Of a stretch of 27,281 bases of DNA, positions 1-14,166 are shown in pieces. Source of the stretch: Bacillota bacterium (lineage in GTDB: Bacteria; Bacillota; Clostridia; Christensenellales; Borkfalkiaceae); NCBI GenBank assembly GCA_003343805.1, contig QAKM01000082.1, positions 1 to 27,281 on the forward strand, written 5' to 3'. Under the pieces are notes generated by a model. That model was not told the origin of the DNA. It did not search any database and saw nothing but the letters and a program-made list of their open reading frames with translations. Each line of letters starts with the position of its first letter. Positions within the stretch are counted from its first letter, which is position 1. The position numbers and the translations under genes were made by a program.

Positions 1-18
1 CCCGAACGTGCGTTCGGG
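1..18. repeat. 8-bp inverted repeat at window edge
   Basis: CCCGAACG and CGTTCGGG form a perfect 8-base inverted repeat around a TG centre. It lies beyond the rpoC terminator, in the spacer towards the next gene, which is outside the window. No T-run follows on the plus strand, and the minus-strand continuation is cut off. It could be the start of a second terminator, an operator or a chance palindrome. Confidence 0.35.
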
Positions 19-30
19 CCGCGGCGGGCG

Positions 31-63
31 AAAAAAACAGACCGGGCAAAAAGCACGGTCTGT
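31..63 (-). terminator. Intrinsic terminator of rpoBC
   Basis: Read on the minus strand, ACAGACCG pairs perfectly with CGGTCTGT over 8 bp. The loop is 11 bases and a run of seven T follows. It begins 17 bases after the rpoC stop codon, so the rpoBC transcript should end here. Confidence 0.9.
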
Positions 64-79
64 CTTTGTTGGTTTTTTC

Positions 80-3850
<3,771 letters not shown>

Positions 3851-3867
3851 TACCCTGCCTCCCGTGA

Positions 3868-7935
<4,068 letters not shown>

Positions 7936-8052
7936 CCGTCAAAATACTCCTTCTTGTTTCGTTGTTTATCCACCCACGATCTACCGAGTATATCTTTTCA
8001 TCGATAAAAATCGAAATGTCTGAAATTGCCGCCGAAAAGCTCCCCTTCCCCC

Positions 8053-8081
8053 TTTACAAGCGCCGCAAAATGCGGTATAAT
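8053..8081 (+). promoter_or_regulatory. Sigma-A promoter for rqcP-ispDF operon
   Basis: TTTACA (8053-8058), a 17-base spacer and TATAAT (8076-8081) make a near-consensus promoter on the plus strand. The predicted start is near 8088, leaving a leader of about 185 bases before rqcP. The promoter points at the rpoBC promoter, so the two leaders would overlap in antisense by about 100 bases. Confidence 0.8.
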
Positions 8082-8092
8082 AGTGGGAGCAG

Positions 8093-8111
8093 GCGGGAAA
8101 AAACTTCCCGC
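8093..8111. promoter_or_regulatory. Hairpin in shared leader region
   Basis: GCGGGAA and TTCCCGC form a 7-bp perfect stem with the loop AAAAC. It sits just inside the predicted rqcP leader and also inside the antisense rpoBC leader. No T-run follows on either strand, so it is not an ordinary terminator. The two transcripts would carry complementary loops (AAAAC and GUUUU). Confidence 0.5.
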
Positions 8112-8191
8112 AAAGCCCATGCGATCGTGCCGTTTTTCCGCCCTTTTCAAGGCGCAGCGCACAGTCGCCGAGCATAATGATACAGTATGTC

Positions 8192-8220
8192 ATTATACCT
8201 CCCCCGCAAAATTTTGTCAA
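8192..8220 (-). promoter_or_regulatory. Consensus sigma-A promoter for rpoBC
   Basis: On the minus strand, TTGACA (8220-8215) and TATAAT (8197-8192) are separated by exactly 17 bases, a perfect match to the vegetative consensus. Transcription would start near 8185 and give a leader of about 250 bases before rpoB. The transcript would cross the plus-strand promoter at 8053-8081. Confidence 0.85.
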
Positions 8221-8271
8221 CGGGTTTTGCAAGGGAAATCGGAAAAAAATTTTCACATTCGGGAGAAAACC

Positions 8272-8514
8272 ATGCGCATCGACAAATTCTTAAAGGTATC
8301 GCGCATCTTGAAGCGCCGCACCGTCGCGCAGGAGGCGGCAGACGCGGGGAAGATCAGCGTCAACGGCAAACAGGTCAAGCCCTCGTACCGCCTGAAAGTG
8401 GGCGACGAGGTGGAACTTTCCTACGCCGCGGGGGCGATGCGCTTCCGCGTGCTCGAGCTCAAAGAGACGGTGAAAAAGGACGAGGCGAGCTCGCTCTACG
8501 AGGTGCTGCCGTGA
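8272..8514 (+). CDS. rqcP: S4-domain RNA-binding protein RqcP
   Basis: This 80-aa protein is almost wholly an S4 RNA-binding domain. The opening MRIDKFLKVSRILKRRTVAQ and the ending ELKETVKKDEASSLYEVL match the YabO/RqcP (Hsp15-like) family. RqcP works with RqcH on stalled 50S subunits, holding peptidyl-tRNA while Ala tails are added to failed nascent chains. I chose the ATG at 8272 because GGGAG lies 7 bases upstream and the family starts at MR(I/L)DKFLK. The frame stays open further upstream, but that stretch is leader. The stop overlaps the ispDF GTG start (GTGA), so the two genes are translationally coupled. Confidence 0.93.
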   Translation: MRIDKFLKVSRILKRRTVAQEAADAGKISVNGKQVKPSYRLKVGDEVELSYAAGAMRFRVLELKETVKKDEASSLYEVLP

Positions 8515-9623
8515 TCTCCGTCATCCTCTGCGCGGCGGGGTCGGGCTCGCGCACGGGCTTTTCCGAAAATAAAGTATTGCGCGAGCTCAACGGGCTGCCC
8601 GTGCTTTCGTACAGCCTTTCGGCGTTCGGGGAAGCGGACGAGATCCTCATCCCCTGCCGGGAGGAGGACGAGGCGCGCATCGGGACGCTCCTCTCCCCTT
8701 TCCCGGGGGCCCGCACCGTGCGCGGCGGCAAGACGCGCGAAGAGAGCGTTTGGAATGCCCTCCAAGAAGTCAAGGGCGACATCGTGCTCATCCACGACGC
8801 CGCACGTCCTTTCGTGACGCGGGAGACCGTCCGCGCCTGCATCGAAAGCGTACAAAAATACGGCAGCGGCGTCTGCTCCCTGCCCGCGACGGACACCACC
8901 GTGCTCGCAAAGGACGGCGCCGTTGCCGCCGTGCCGCCGCGCGGGATGGTGTTCACCGTGCAGACCCCGCAGGGCTTTTTAAGCGGCGAACTCAAACACG
9001 CCTTTGCACTCGCGGAGCGCGAGAGGAAGCTCGCCACTTTCACGGACGAGAGCAGCCTCTATGCCGCCTACATCGCCCCGCCCCATCTCTTTGAGGGCGA
9101 CCGCCGCAACAAAAAGCTCACCTATCCCGAGGACTTCGCCCCCTGCGAGCGCGCGGGCTTCGGCATCGACACGCACGCCTTCGGGAAGGAGCAGGACTAC
9201 ATCACGCTGGCGGGCGTCAAGATCCCCGCAGCGAGCGGGCTTATCGCGCACAGCGACGGCGACGTGCTCGTCCACGCCGTGATGGACGCCCTGCTTTCGG
9301 CAGCGGGGCTTCGCGACATCGGCCATTACTTTCCCGATACCGACGCGCGCTTTGCGGGCGCGGACAGCATGGAGCTCCTGCGCGAAGTGATGCGCCTTGT
9401 CAAAGAGCAGGGCCTTGCGCCCGCGAACGTGAGCGTTTCGGTGCTTGCAGAGCGCCCCCGTCTTGCGCCCTACATTGACGCGATGAAAGAAGCCTTAGCT
9501 GCGACACTCGGCATCTCCCCTTCCGCCGTCGGCATCGCCGCCGGCACCAACGAAAAATTAGGTTACGTCGGCGAAGGCAAAGGCATCACCGTGTATGCCA
9601 TGGTGTTGTTGAAACGGATATAA
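8511..9623 (+). CDS. ispDF: Bifunctional IspD/IspF isoprenoid enzyme
   Basis: This 370-aa fusion carries two non-consecutive steps of the MEP pathway to isoprenoid precursors. Residues 1 to about 213 are IspD, 2-C-methyl-D-erythritol 4-phosphate cytidylyltransferase: the nucleotide loop AAGSGSRTG with Lys21, DAARPF at 96-101 and TPQGF at 152-156. Residues from about 215 are IspF, the 2,4-cyclodiphosphate synthase, with metal ligands Asp220, His222 and His255 (GIDTHAF, HSDGDVLVH) and the C-terminal TNEKLGYVGEGKGI. The linker is only a few residues. The start is a GTG overlapping the rqcP stop; the open frame upstream lies in the leader and rqcP. Both halves keep their catalytic residues, so both activities are expected. 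Confidence 0.95.
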   Translation: MISVILCAAGSGSRTGFSENKVLRELNGLPVLSYSLSAFGEADEILIPCREEDEARIGTLLSPFPGARTVRGGKTREESVWNALQEVKGDIVLIHDAARPFVTRETVRACIESVQKYGSGVCSLPATDTTVLAKDGAVAAVPPRGMVFTVQTPQGFLSGELKHAFALAERERKLATFTDESSLYAAYIAPPHLFEGDRRNKKLTYPEDFAPCERAGFGIDTHAFGKEQDYITLAGVKIPAASGLIAHSDGDVLVHAVMDALLSAAGLRDIGHYFPDTDARFAGADSMELLREVMRLVKEQGLAPANVSVSVLAERPRLAPYIDAMKEALAATLGISPSAVGIAAGTNEKLGYVGEGKGITVYAMVLLKRI

Positions 9624-9640
9624 CATCTCACGAGGATAAA

Positions 9641-10393
9641 ATGGGATACGGTATTTTTAGGCGAATGATATCCTCTCTCATTACGGGAGTAAAATATATT
9701 CAAAATCAACCTTCCGTCAAAGGCAGGCAAGGCGAAAGTGTCGTATCACGCACCTTACGACAATGTTGCAGCTCAGAACATGACCATCTCTTAAATAATA
9801 TCCTCCTTTTCGATGCCCATACGGGACGATCCTCGCAAGTTGACCATATTTTGATTTGCTCAAACGGCATATTTGTCATTGAAACAAAAAACTACTCTGG
9901 CATAATTTATGGCAACGATCTGCAACACGAATGGACTCAGATCCTCGCATACGGCAATACCAAAAACAAACTTCATTCGCCCGTCAAACAAAACGCAACC
10001 CATATTTATCTTGTAAAACAAATTCTACAAAACAAATATCCCGTTCACGGATTTGTTGTTTTTGTAAAAAACAATATCGCCCATATCCAAAGCGGCAGTG
10101 TCTGTACACCGCAAACACTTCCTGCCTGTATCGAAGCCTTTAAACCCGTTAACGGGACATTGACAGACGACGACAAAGATGCAATCTTTCGCCGCCTCTG
10201 CCTTCATCAAGAAAGTTATGCCGTTACCCCGAGGGAACATCTTGACCATAACAGGAAACTGCAAACCGACTTAAAGAACGACATCTGTCCCCGTTGTGGC
10301 GGGAAGCTCCTTTTACGCAAAGGAAAATACGGTAAATTTTACGGGTGCTCCAATTATCCGAGCTGTAAATTCACGAAATCTATCAAGGACTGA
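9641..10393 (+). CDS. NERD nuclease-like protein with zinc ribbon
   Basis: A 250-aa protein with an N-terminal NERD domain, a PD-(D/E)xK nuclease-related fold. Candidate active-site residues are Glu32 (GRQGES), Asp68 (QVDHI), Glu81 and Lys83 (ETK) and Gln117 (PVKQN). The C-terminus is a topoisomerase-I-type zinc ribbon with Cys216, Cys219, Cys236 and Cys242. This architecture suggests DNA binding and possible cleavage or processing, but the substrate is unknown. The gene starts 17 bases after ispDF with CGAGGA as the ribosome binding site and stops 4 bases before radA. Its base composition is unlike its neighbours: three 60-base blocks I counted have 33, 30 and 50% G+C, against 72% for one block in radA. 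It was probably acquired by transfer. Confidence 0.88.
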   Translation: MGYGIFRRMISSLITGVKYIQNQPSVKGRQGESVVSRTLRQCCSSEHDHLLNNILLFDAHTGRSSQVDHILICSNGIFVIETKNYSGIIYGNDLQHEWTQILAYGNTKNKLHSPVKQNATHIYLVKQILQNKYPVHGFVVFVKNNIAHIQSGSVCTPQTLPACIEAFKPVNGTLTDDDKDAIFRRLCLHQESYAVTPREHLDHNRKLQTDLKNDICPRCGGKLLLRKGKYGKFYGCSNYPSCKFTKSIKD

Positions 10394-10397
10394 CACT

Positions 10398-11774
10398 ATG
10401 CCGAAAACGACGACACAATTTGTATGCAGCGAGTGCGGGTACGTCTCGCCCAAGTGGCTGGGGCGCTGCCCCGAGTGCGGGAAGTTCAATACCCTCATCG
10501 AGGAGGCCGTCTCTCCCGCCCCCGCCGCGAAAAAGGTGCAGAGCGCTTTCCGCCTCAATTCCACCCGCCCCACGCCCCTCCGCGAGGTGCAGTACGAGCG
10601 GTATGAACGCATCTCTTCGGGCATCACCGAGCTCGACATCGTCCTCGGCGGCGGCATCGTGCGGGGCTCCCTCGTGCTCGTCGGCGGCGATCCCGGCGTA
10701 GGCAAGTCCACCCTCCTCACGCAGGTCGCGGCGCATCTTGCAGAGGAGCACAAAGTGCTCTACCTTTCCGCCGAGGAGAGCTGTTCGCAGGTCAAGCTCC
10801 GCTGCGAGCGTCTCGGCGTGGGCGGCGGCGGGATGCTGCTTCTGAACGAGACCTGCCTCGACAACGCGGAAGAGGCCATCTGCGAAGCGGAATACGTCAT
10901 CATCGACTCCATCCAGGCGGTCTACACCGAGGCTTTGAGCTCGGCGGCGGGCAGCGTCGGGCAGGTGCGCGAATGCGCCGCAAAGCTCATGCGCATCGCA
11001 AAGTCGCGCGGGATCACCTTCTTCCTCGTCGGGCACGTCACCAAAGAGGGCACGCTCGCGGGGCCAAAAGTGCTCGAACACATCATGGATACCGTCCTCT
11101 ACTTCGAGGGCGAGCGCACCGAGAACTTCAAGATCCTCCGCGCCGTCAAGAACCGCTTCGGCTCCGTGCAGGAGGTGGGCGTCTTTGAGATGAGCGATCA
11201 CGGCGTCTTGGGCGTGAGCGACTACTCCTCTCTCTTCCTCTCCGAATCGCGCGGCGAGGCGGCGGGCGCCGCCGTCACCCCCAGCGAGACGGGCAACCGC
11301 TGCATGATGGTGGAGATCCAGACGCTGATGACCAAGACTTCCTACGGTCTGCCGAGAAGGATGTCCATCGGCATCGATCTCAACCGCCTCATCGTGCTCA
11401 TCGCCGTGCTCGAAAAGCGATGTGGCCTCCCCTTAGGCAGCCAGGATATCTATCTCAACGCAATGGGCGGCATCCGCCTCAGCGAGCCGAGCGCCGACCT
11501 TGCCGTGTGCGCCGCCCTTGCGAGCGCCGAACGCATGACGCCCATCGACCGCTATACCGCCCTCTTCGGCGAAGTGGGGCTCACGGGCGAGGTGCGCAGC
11601 GTGAGCTTTGCGGAAAAGCGCGTCAACGAATGCGTGAAGATGGGATTTAAGCGCGTCATTCTCCCCGCAAAGAACGCAAAGGCGTGCGAAAAATTCAAGG
11701 ATAAGATCGAGCTCGTTCCCGTCTCCTATGTCTCGCAGATGATCAAAGCGCTCTTCCCGTCCGAGAGGAAATAG
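10398..11774 (+). CDS. radA: DNA repair protein RadA
   Basis: RadA (Sms) is a RecA-like, DnaB-related motor that drives branch migration and helps process recombination intermediates. The 458-aa protein has every hallmark in order: a C4 zinc finger (Cys10, Cys13, Cys24, Cys27), Walker A GGDPGVGKST at 96-105, the RadA-specific KNRFG motif at 251-255, and a C-terminal Lon-protease-like domain. The ATG at 10398 gives the standard N-terminus before the zinc finger. Its ribosome binding site, AAGGA, lies in the last codons of the NERD gene. An upstream in-frame ATG at 10296 would only add residues from that other frame. The gene is last in its operon, before the terminator at 11815. Confidence 0.98.
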   Translation: MPKTTTQFVCSECGYVSPKWLGRCPECGKFNTLIEEAVSPAPAAKKVQSAFRLNSTRPTPLREVQYERYERISSGITELDIVLGGGIVRGSLVLVGGDPGVGKSTLLTQVAAHLAEEHKVLYLSAEESCSQVKLRCERLGVGGGGMLLLNETCLDNAEEAICEAEYVIIDSIQAVYTEALSSAAGSVGQVRECAAKLMRIAKSRGITFFLVGHVTKEGTLAGPKVLEHIMDTVLYFEGERTENFKILRAVKNRFGSVQEVGVFEMSDHGVLGVSDYSSLFLSESRGEAAGAAVTPSETGNRCMMVEIQTLMTKTSYGLPRRMSIGIDLNRLIVLIAVLEKRCGLPLGSQDIYLNAMGGIRLSEPSADLAVCAALASAERMTPIDRYTALFGEVGLTGEVRSVSFAEKRVNECVKMGFKRVILPAKNAKACEKFKDKIELVPVSYVSQMIKALFPSERK

Positions 11775-11814
11775 AGCCGCCCGCACGCCAAAGATACGCC
11801 AAAAGACACGCAAA

Positions 11815-11847
11815 AGGAGCCGCCCCGCAGGGCAGCTCCTTTTTTTT
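11815..11847. terminator. Bidirectional terminator, radA / alcohol dehydrogenase
   Basis: AGGAGC pairs with GCTCCT, then after a C/A mismatch GCCC pairs with GGGC around the loop CGCA. On the plus strand T8 follows (11840-11847), ending radA. On the minus strand the same hairpin is followed by TTTTG and lies just after the stop of the convergent dehydrogenase gene. It therefore probably serves both genes, better for radA. Confidence 0.88.
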
Positions 11848-11854
11848 GCAGAAC

Positions 11855-12970
11855 TTATTCCTCTTCGTCGGCGTCGTAACCGAAGGACTGGAAGTAGATG
11901 CGGCGCACCTCTTCAAAGGTGGGCTCGTACACCGACTTCTTGATGTTCTTGTTCATCATCGCGCGGGCGGCAAACGCTTCGAGCTCTTCCTTGCTGATCT
12001 CCTCCTTCTTACCCACGAGGGTATCGAGGAGAGAGGTCACGCCGTCGAGCGGCGCATGGAAGGCAGCCAGGATGTGCGGCAGGACGCGCACCTTCTTTTC
12101 CTCGCACAGGCGCAGCGTCTCGCCGAGCAGCAGCGCATTCGCCCGGCCGTGCGGGATATTGTGGAAATAGGTGAGTGCATAGCCCATGCCGTGGACGGCG
12201 GTCGTGCCCGACTGGGCGATCGCCATGCCCGCGAGCGTGGAGGCATACAGCATCGTATCGCGCTCTTCGAGCGTCATGCGGCCGATCTGCGCCTTTCCGA
12301 GAAGCGGCACGATGAGTTCGATCGCCTCCTCGGAGAGCATATTGGACATGGGGATGGCATTGCGCGAGAGCATACTCTCCACTGCGTGGGAGAGGGCGTC
12401 GAGCGCTGTATTCAAAGAGACCTGCGGCGAAAGCTGCGCCATGTACTTGCCGTCGAGGAAGGCAACGCGCGGGAAGAGCGCGGGCGAGGAGATGCTCGTC
12501 TTGGTCTGACGGACGTCGTTGGTGAGGATGGAATAGGGCGTGACTTCGCTGCCCGTGCCCGCCGTCGTGGGGATGTGCGCCATGGGGAGCGCCTCGGGGG
12601 CGTAGTTGCCCGCGAAGATCTCGTCATCCGGCCGATCCTGCACGGACAAAAGGGCGATGGCCTTTGCGGCATCCATCGGGGATCCGCCGCCGATCGCCAC
12701 GACAAAATCCGCGCCGGCGCTCTTTAAAAGCGCGATGCCCTCCCGGATGCAGGGGATGCCGGGGTTGGGCGTGACGCGGTCGAATACCGTAGCCGCCTGC
12801 CCGTTCGCATTGAGGGCGGAGAGCACATCGTTGAGCGCGCCGTTGAAGGCGGAGCTCTTGCCCGTGACGATGAGCGCGTGCTTGCCGAGGGGCGCAAACA
12901 GCGCCGCGTGTTCCGTCACACAATTCCTGCCCAAGACCAGCCTTGTCGGCATATAGTACCCGAAGTTCAT
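11855..12970 (-). CDS. Iron-containing alcohol dehydrogenase
   Basis: A 371-aa group III (Fe-type) alcohol dehydrogenase, which interconverts an alcohol and an aldehyde or ketone with NAD(P)H. The nucleotide-binding GGGSPMDAAK is at 94-103. The four metal ligands are present as Asp191, His195, His260 and His274, with nearly the same spacing as in FucO (195, 199, 263, 277). The substrate cannot be read from the sequence; butanol, propanediol or lactaldehyde-type activities are all possible. There is no signal peptide, so it is cytosolic. The ATG overlaps the trmB stop (ATGA), and a strong TAAGGAGG lies inside the end of trmB, so it is expressed with dut and trmB although unrelated in function. 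Confidence 0.93.
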   Translation of the reverse strand: MNFGYYMPTRLVLGRNCVTEHAALFAPLGKHALIVTGKSSAFNGALNDVLSALNANGQAATVFDRVTPNPGIPCIREGIALLKSAGADFVVAIGGGSPMDAAKAIALLSVQDRPDDEIFAGNYAPEALPMAHIPTTAGTGSEVTPYSILTNDVRQTKTSISSPALFPRVAFLDGKYMAQLSPQVSLNTALDALSHAVESMLSRNAIPMSNMLSEEAIELIVPLLGKAQIGRMTLEERDTMLYASTLAGMAIAQSGTTAVHGMGYALTYFHNIPHGRANALLLGETLRLCEEKKVRVLPHILAAFHAPLDGVTSLLDTLVGKKEEISKEELEAFAARAMMNKNIKKSVYEPTFEEVRRIYFQSFGYDADEEE

Positions 12971-13662
12971 ACATTTTCCTCCTTATGATTGAGCCGGGCG
13001 ATGAGGCGGAAGATGGGCTTCCCCTGCCCGACGAACTGCCGTTCGTACTCCGTGACGATGTTGTCCTTGGCGGCATCGCTGTTGTGCAGGTCGCGCGTGA
13101 CGTCCTCCACCGCAAAGCCGTGCGTCAGGAGCTGTTCGATGGAATAATCGAAGAAATCCTCGCTGTCCGTCTTTTGGATGAGCGTCCCCTCGGGCGAGAG
13201 GAGCTTTTCGTAGATGGCAAGGAAGCGGGGCGAGGTGAGCCGCTGGCGGGCGTGCGTGCTGCCGGGGAGCGGCGTCGAAAAGTTGAGATAGACGGTCTCG
13301 ATGCTCTTTTCCGGCACAAAGCACGGGAGCACTTCCGCGGGGATGTTCAGAAAGCGCACGTTTTGGATGTTCTCCTTCTTGATGCGCTCCATCGCCGTCA
13401 CGATGACGTTCGAGATGATCTCCACCGCAAGGAAGTTGACCTCCGGCTCGCGCTTTGCGGCCTCCGCGACAAACCCGCCGTTGCCGCAGCCGATCTCCAG
13501 CCGCACGGGATTTGCGTTGCCGAAGAGCGTTTGGTAGTCAAAGAGGGCGCGGTACTCTTCCGCCGCCTTTTTGAGGTCCTTCATGGGGACGCCGCGCGCC
13601 GCCAAAATATCCGAGCAAGCCTCGAGCCTGGGTTCGAGGTTGCGTTTTCTGCGCATTCTCAT
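12967..13662 (-). CDS. trmB: tRNA (guanine-N7)-methyltransferase
   Basis: TrmB makes m7G46 in the tRNA variable loop using S-adenosylmethionine. The 231-aa protein has the SAM motif LEIGCGNGGF at 55-64, the acidic AVE at 79-81 after strand 2, and the C-terminal VTEYERQF at 203-210. The catalytic-region motif usually written NFSDPWPK is here NFSTPLPG (127-134): the family's Asp is Thr130, Trp is Leu, and Lys is Gly. The following HARQRLTSPRFL is normal. The rest of the fold is intact, so this is a divergent TrmB rather than a broken gene, but activity is less certain than usual. The start overlaps the dut stop by 4 bases (ATGA) and the stop overlaps the dehydrogenase start in the same way. Confidence 0.92.
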   Translation of the reverse strand: MRMRRKRNLEPRLEACSDILAARGVPMKDLKKAAEEYRALFDYQTLFGNANPVRLEIGCGNGGFVAEAAKREPEVNFLAVEIISNVIVTAMERIKKENIQNVRFLNIPAEVLPCFVPEKSIETVYLNFSTPLPGSTHARQRLTSPRFLAIYEKLLSPEGTLIQKTDSEDFFDYSIEQLLTHGFAVEDVTRDLHNSDAAKDNIVTEYERQFVGQGKPIFRLIARLNHKEENV

Positions 13663-14099
13663 CCGTTTTTCCCCGTTGAACCGAAGCCGCCCGCCCCTCG
13701 GACGGTATCGGACAGTTCCTCCGTTTCTTCAAATTGCACCACATAGACGGGCGCCACGACGAGCTGGGCGATGCGATCGCCGTGCTCCACCGTGCGCTCC
13801 TCCTTCCCGTGGTTGTGGAGGGCGACAAGGATCTCGCCGCGGTAGTCACAGTCGATGACCCCCACCTTGTTGGCGGGCGCGAGATCCTGCTTGCAGGAAA
13901 GTCCGCTCCGTGCATACACGAGCCCCGCCGTGCCCTCCTGAAGTTCCATGGCGATGCCCGTGTGGATAAAGCGCGTCTCCCCCGCGGGGATGACGACGGG
14001 CTGTTCTTCGCAGGCGTAGAGATCGGCACCCGCGGCGTATTCCGAACCATACGCGGGAAGGCGGGCGCCCTCCCGCAGTTTTTTTACATTGACTTTCAT
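13659..14099 (-). CDS. dut: dUTP diphosphatase (dUTPase)
   Basis: This trimeric dUTPase hydrolyses dUTP to dUMP and PPi, keeping uracil out of DNA and supplying thymidylate synthesis. The 146-aa protein shows all five motifs in order: AGADLYA (23-29), ARSGLSCK (63-70), GVIDCDYRGEI (80-90) with the catalytic Asp, GDRIAQLV (107-114), and the phosphate-clamping RGAGGFGSTG (134-143). The ribosome binding site is poor (GAAAGA, far from the ATG). No promoter is visible in the 67 bases after glnA, so dut may depend on read-through from glnA. Its stop overlaps the trmB start. Confidence 0.97.
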   Translation of the reverse strand: MKVNVKKLREGARLPAYGSEYAAGADLYACEEQPVVIPAGETRFIHTGIAMELQEGTAGLVYARSGLSCKQDLAPANKVGVIDCDYRGEILVALHNHGKEERTVEHGDRIAQLVVAPVYVVQFEETEELSDTVRGAGGFGSTGKNG

Positions 14100-14166
14100 A
14101 GAAAAATCGTTCTTTCAAGAGGGAATGCCCGGGCGCAGACCGGCGCGCACGGCTCCCCTTCCGCCA

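Noticed and set aside
7981..8256. 91-codon open frame on the minus strand upstream of rpoB
   Set aside because: It contains the rpoBC promoter, lacks a convincing ribosome binding site and resembles no family; it is leader sequence.
8187..8510. Upstream extension of ispDF from an ATG at 8187
   Set aside because: This stretch overlaps rqcP in another frame, and IspD proteins start at the nucleotide-binding strand that the GTG at 8511 supplies.
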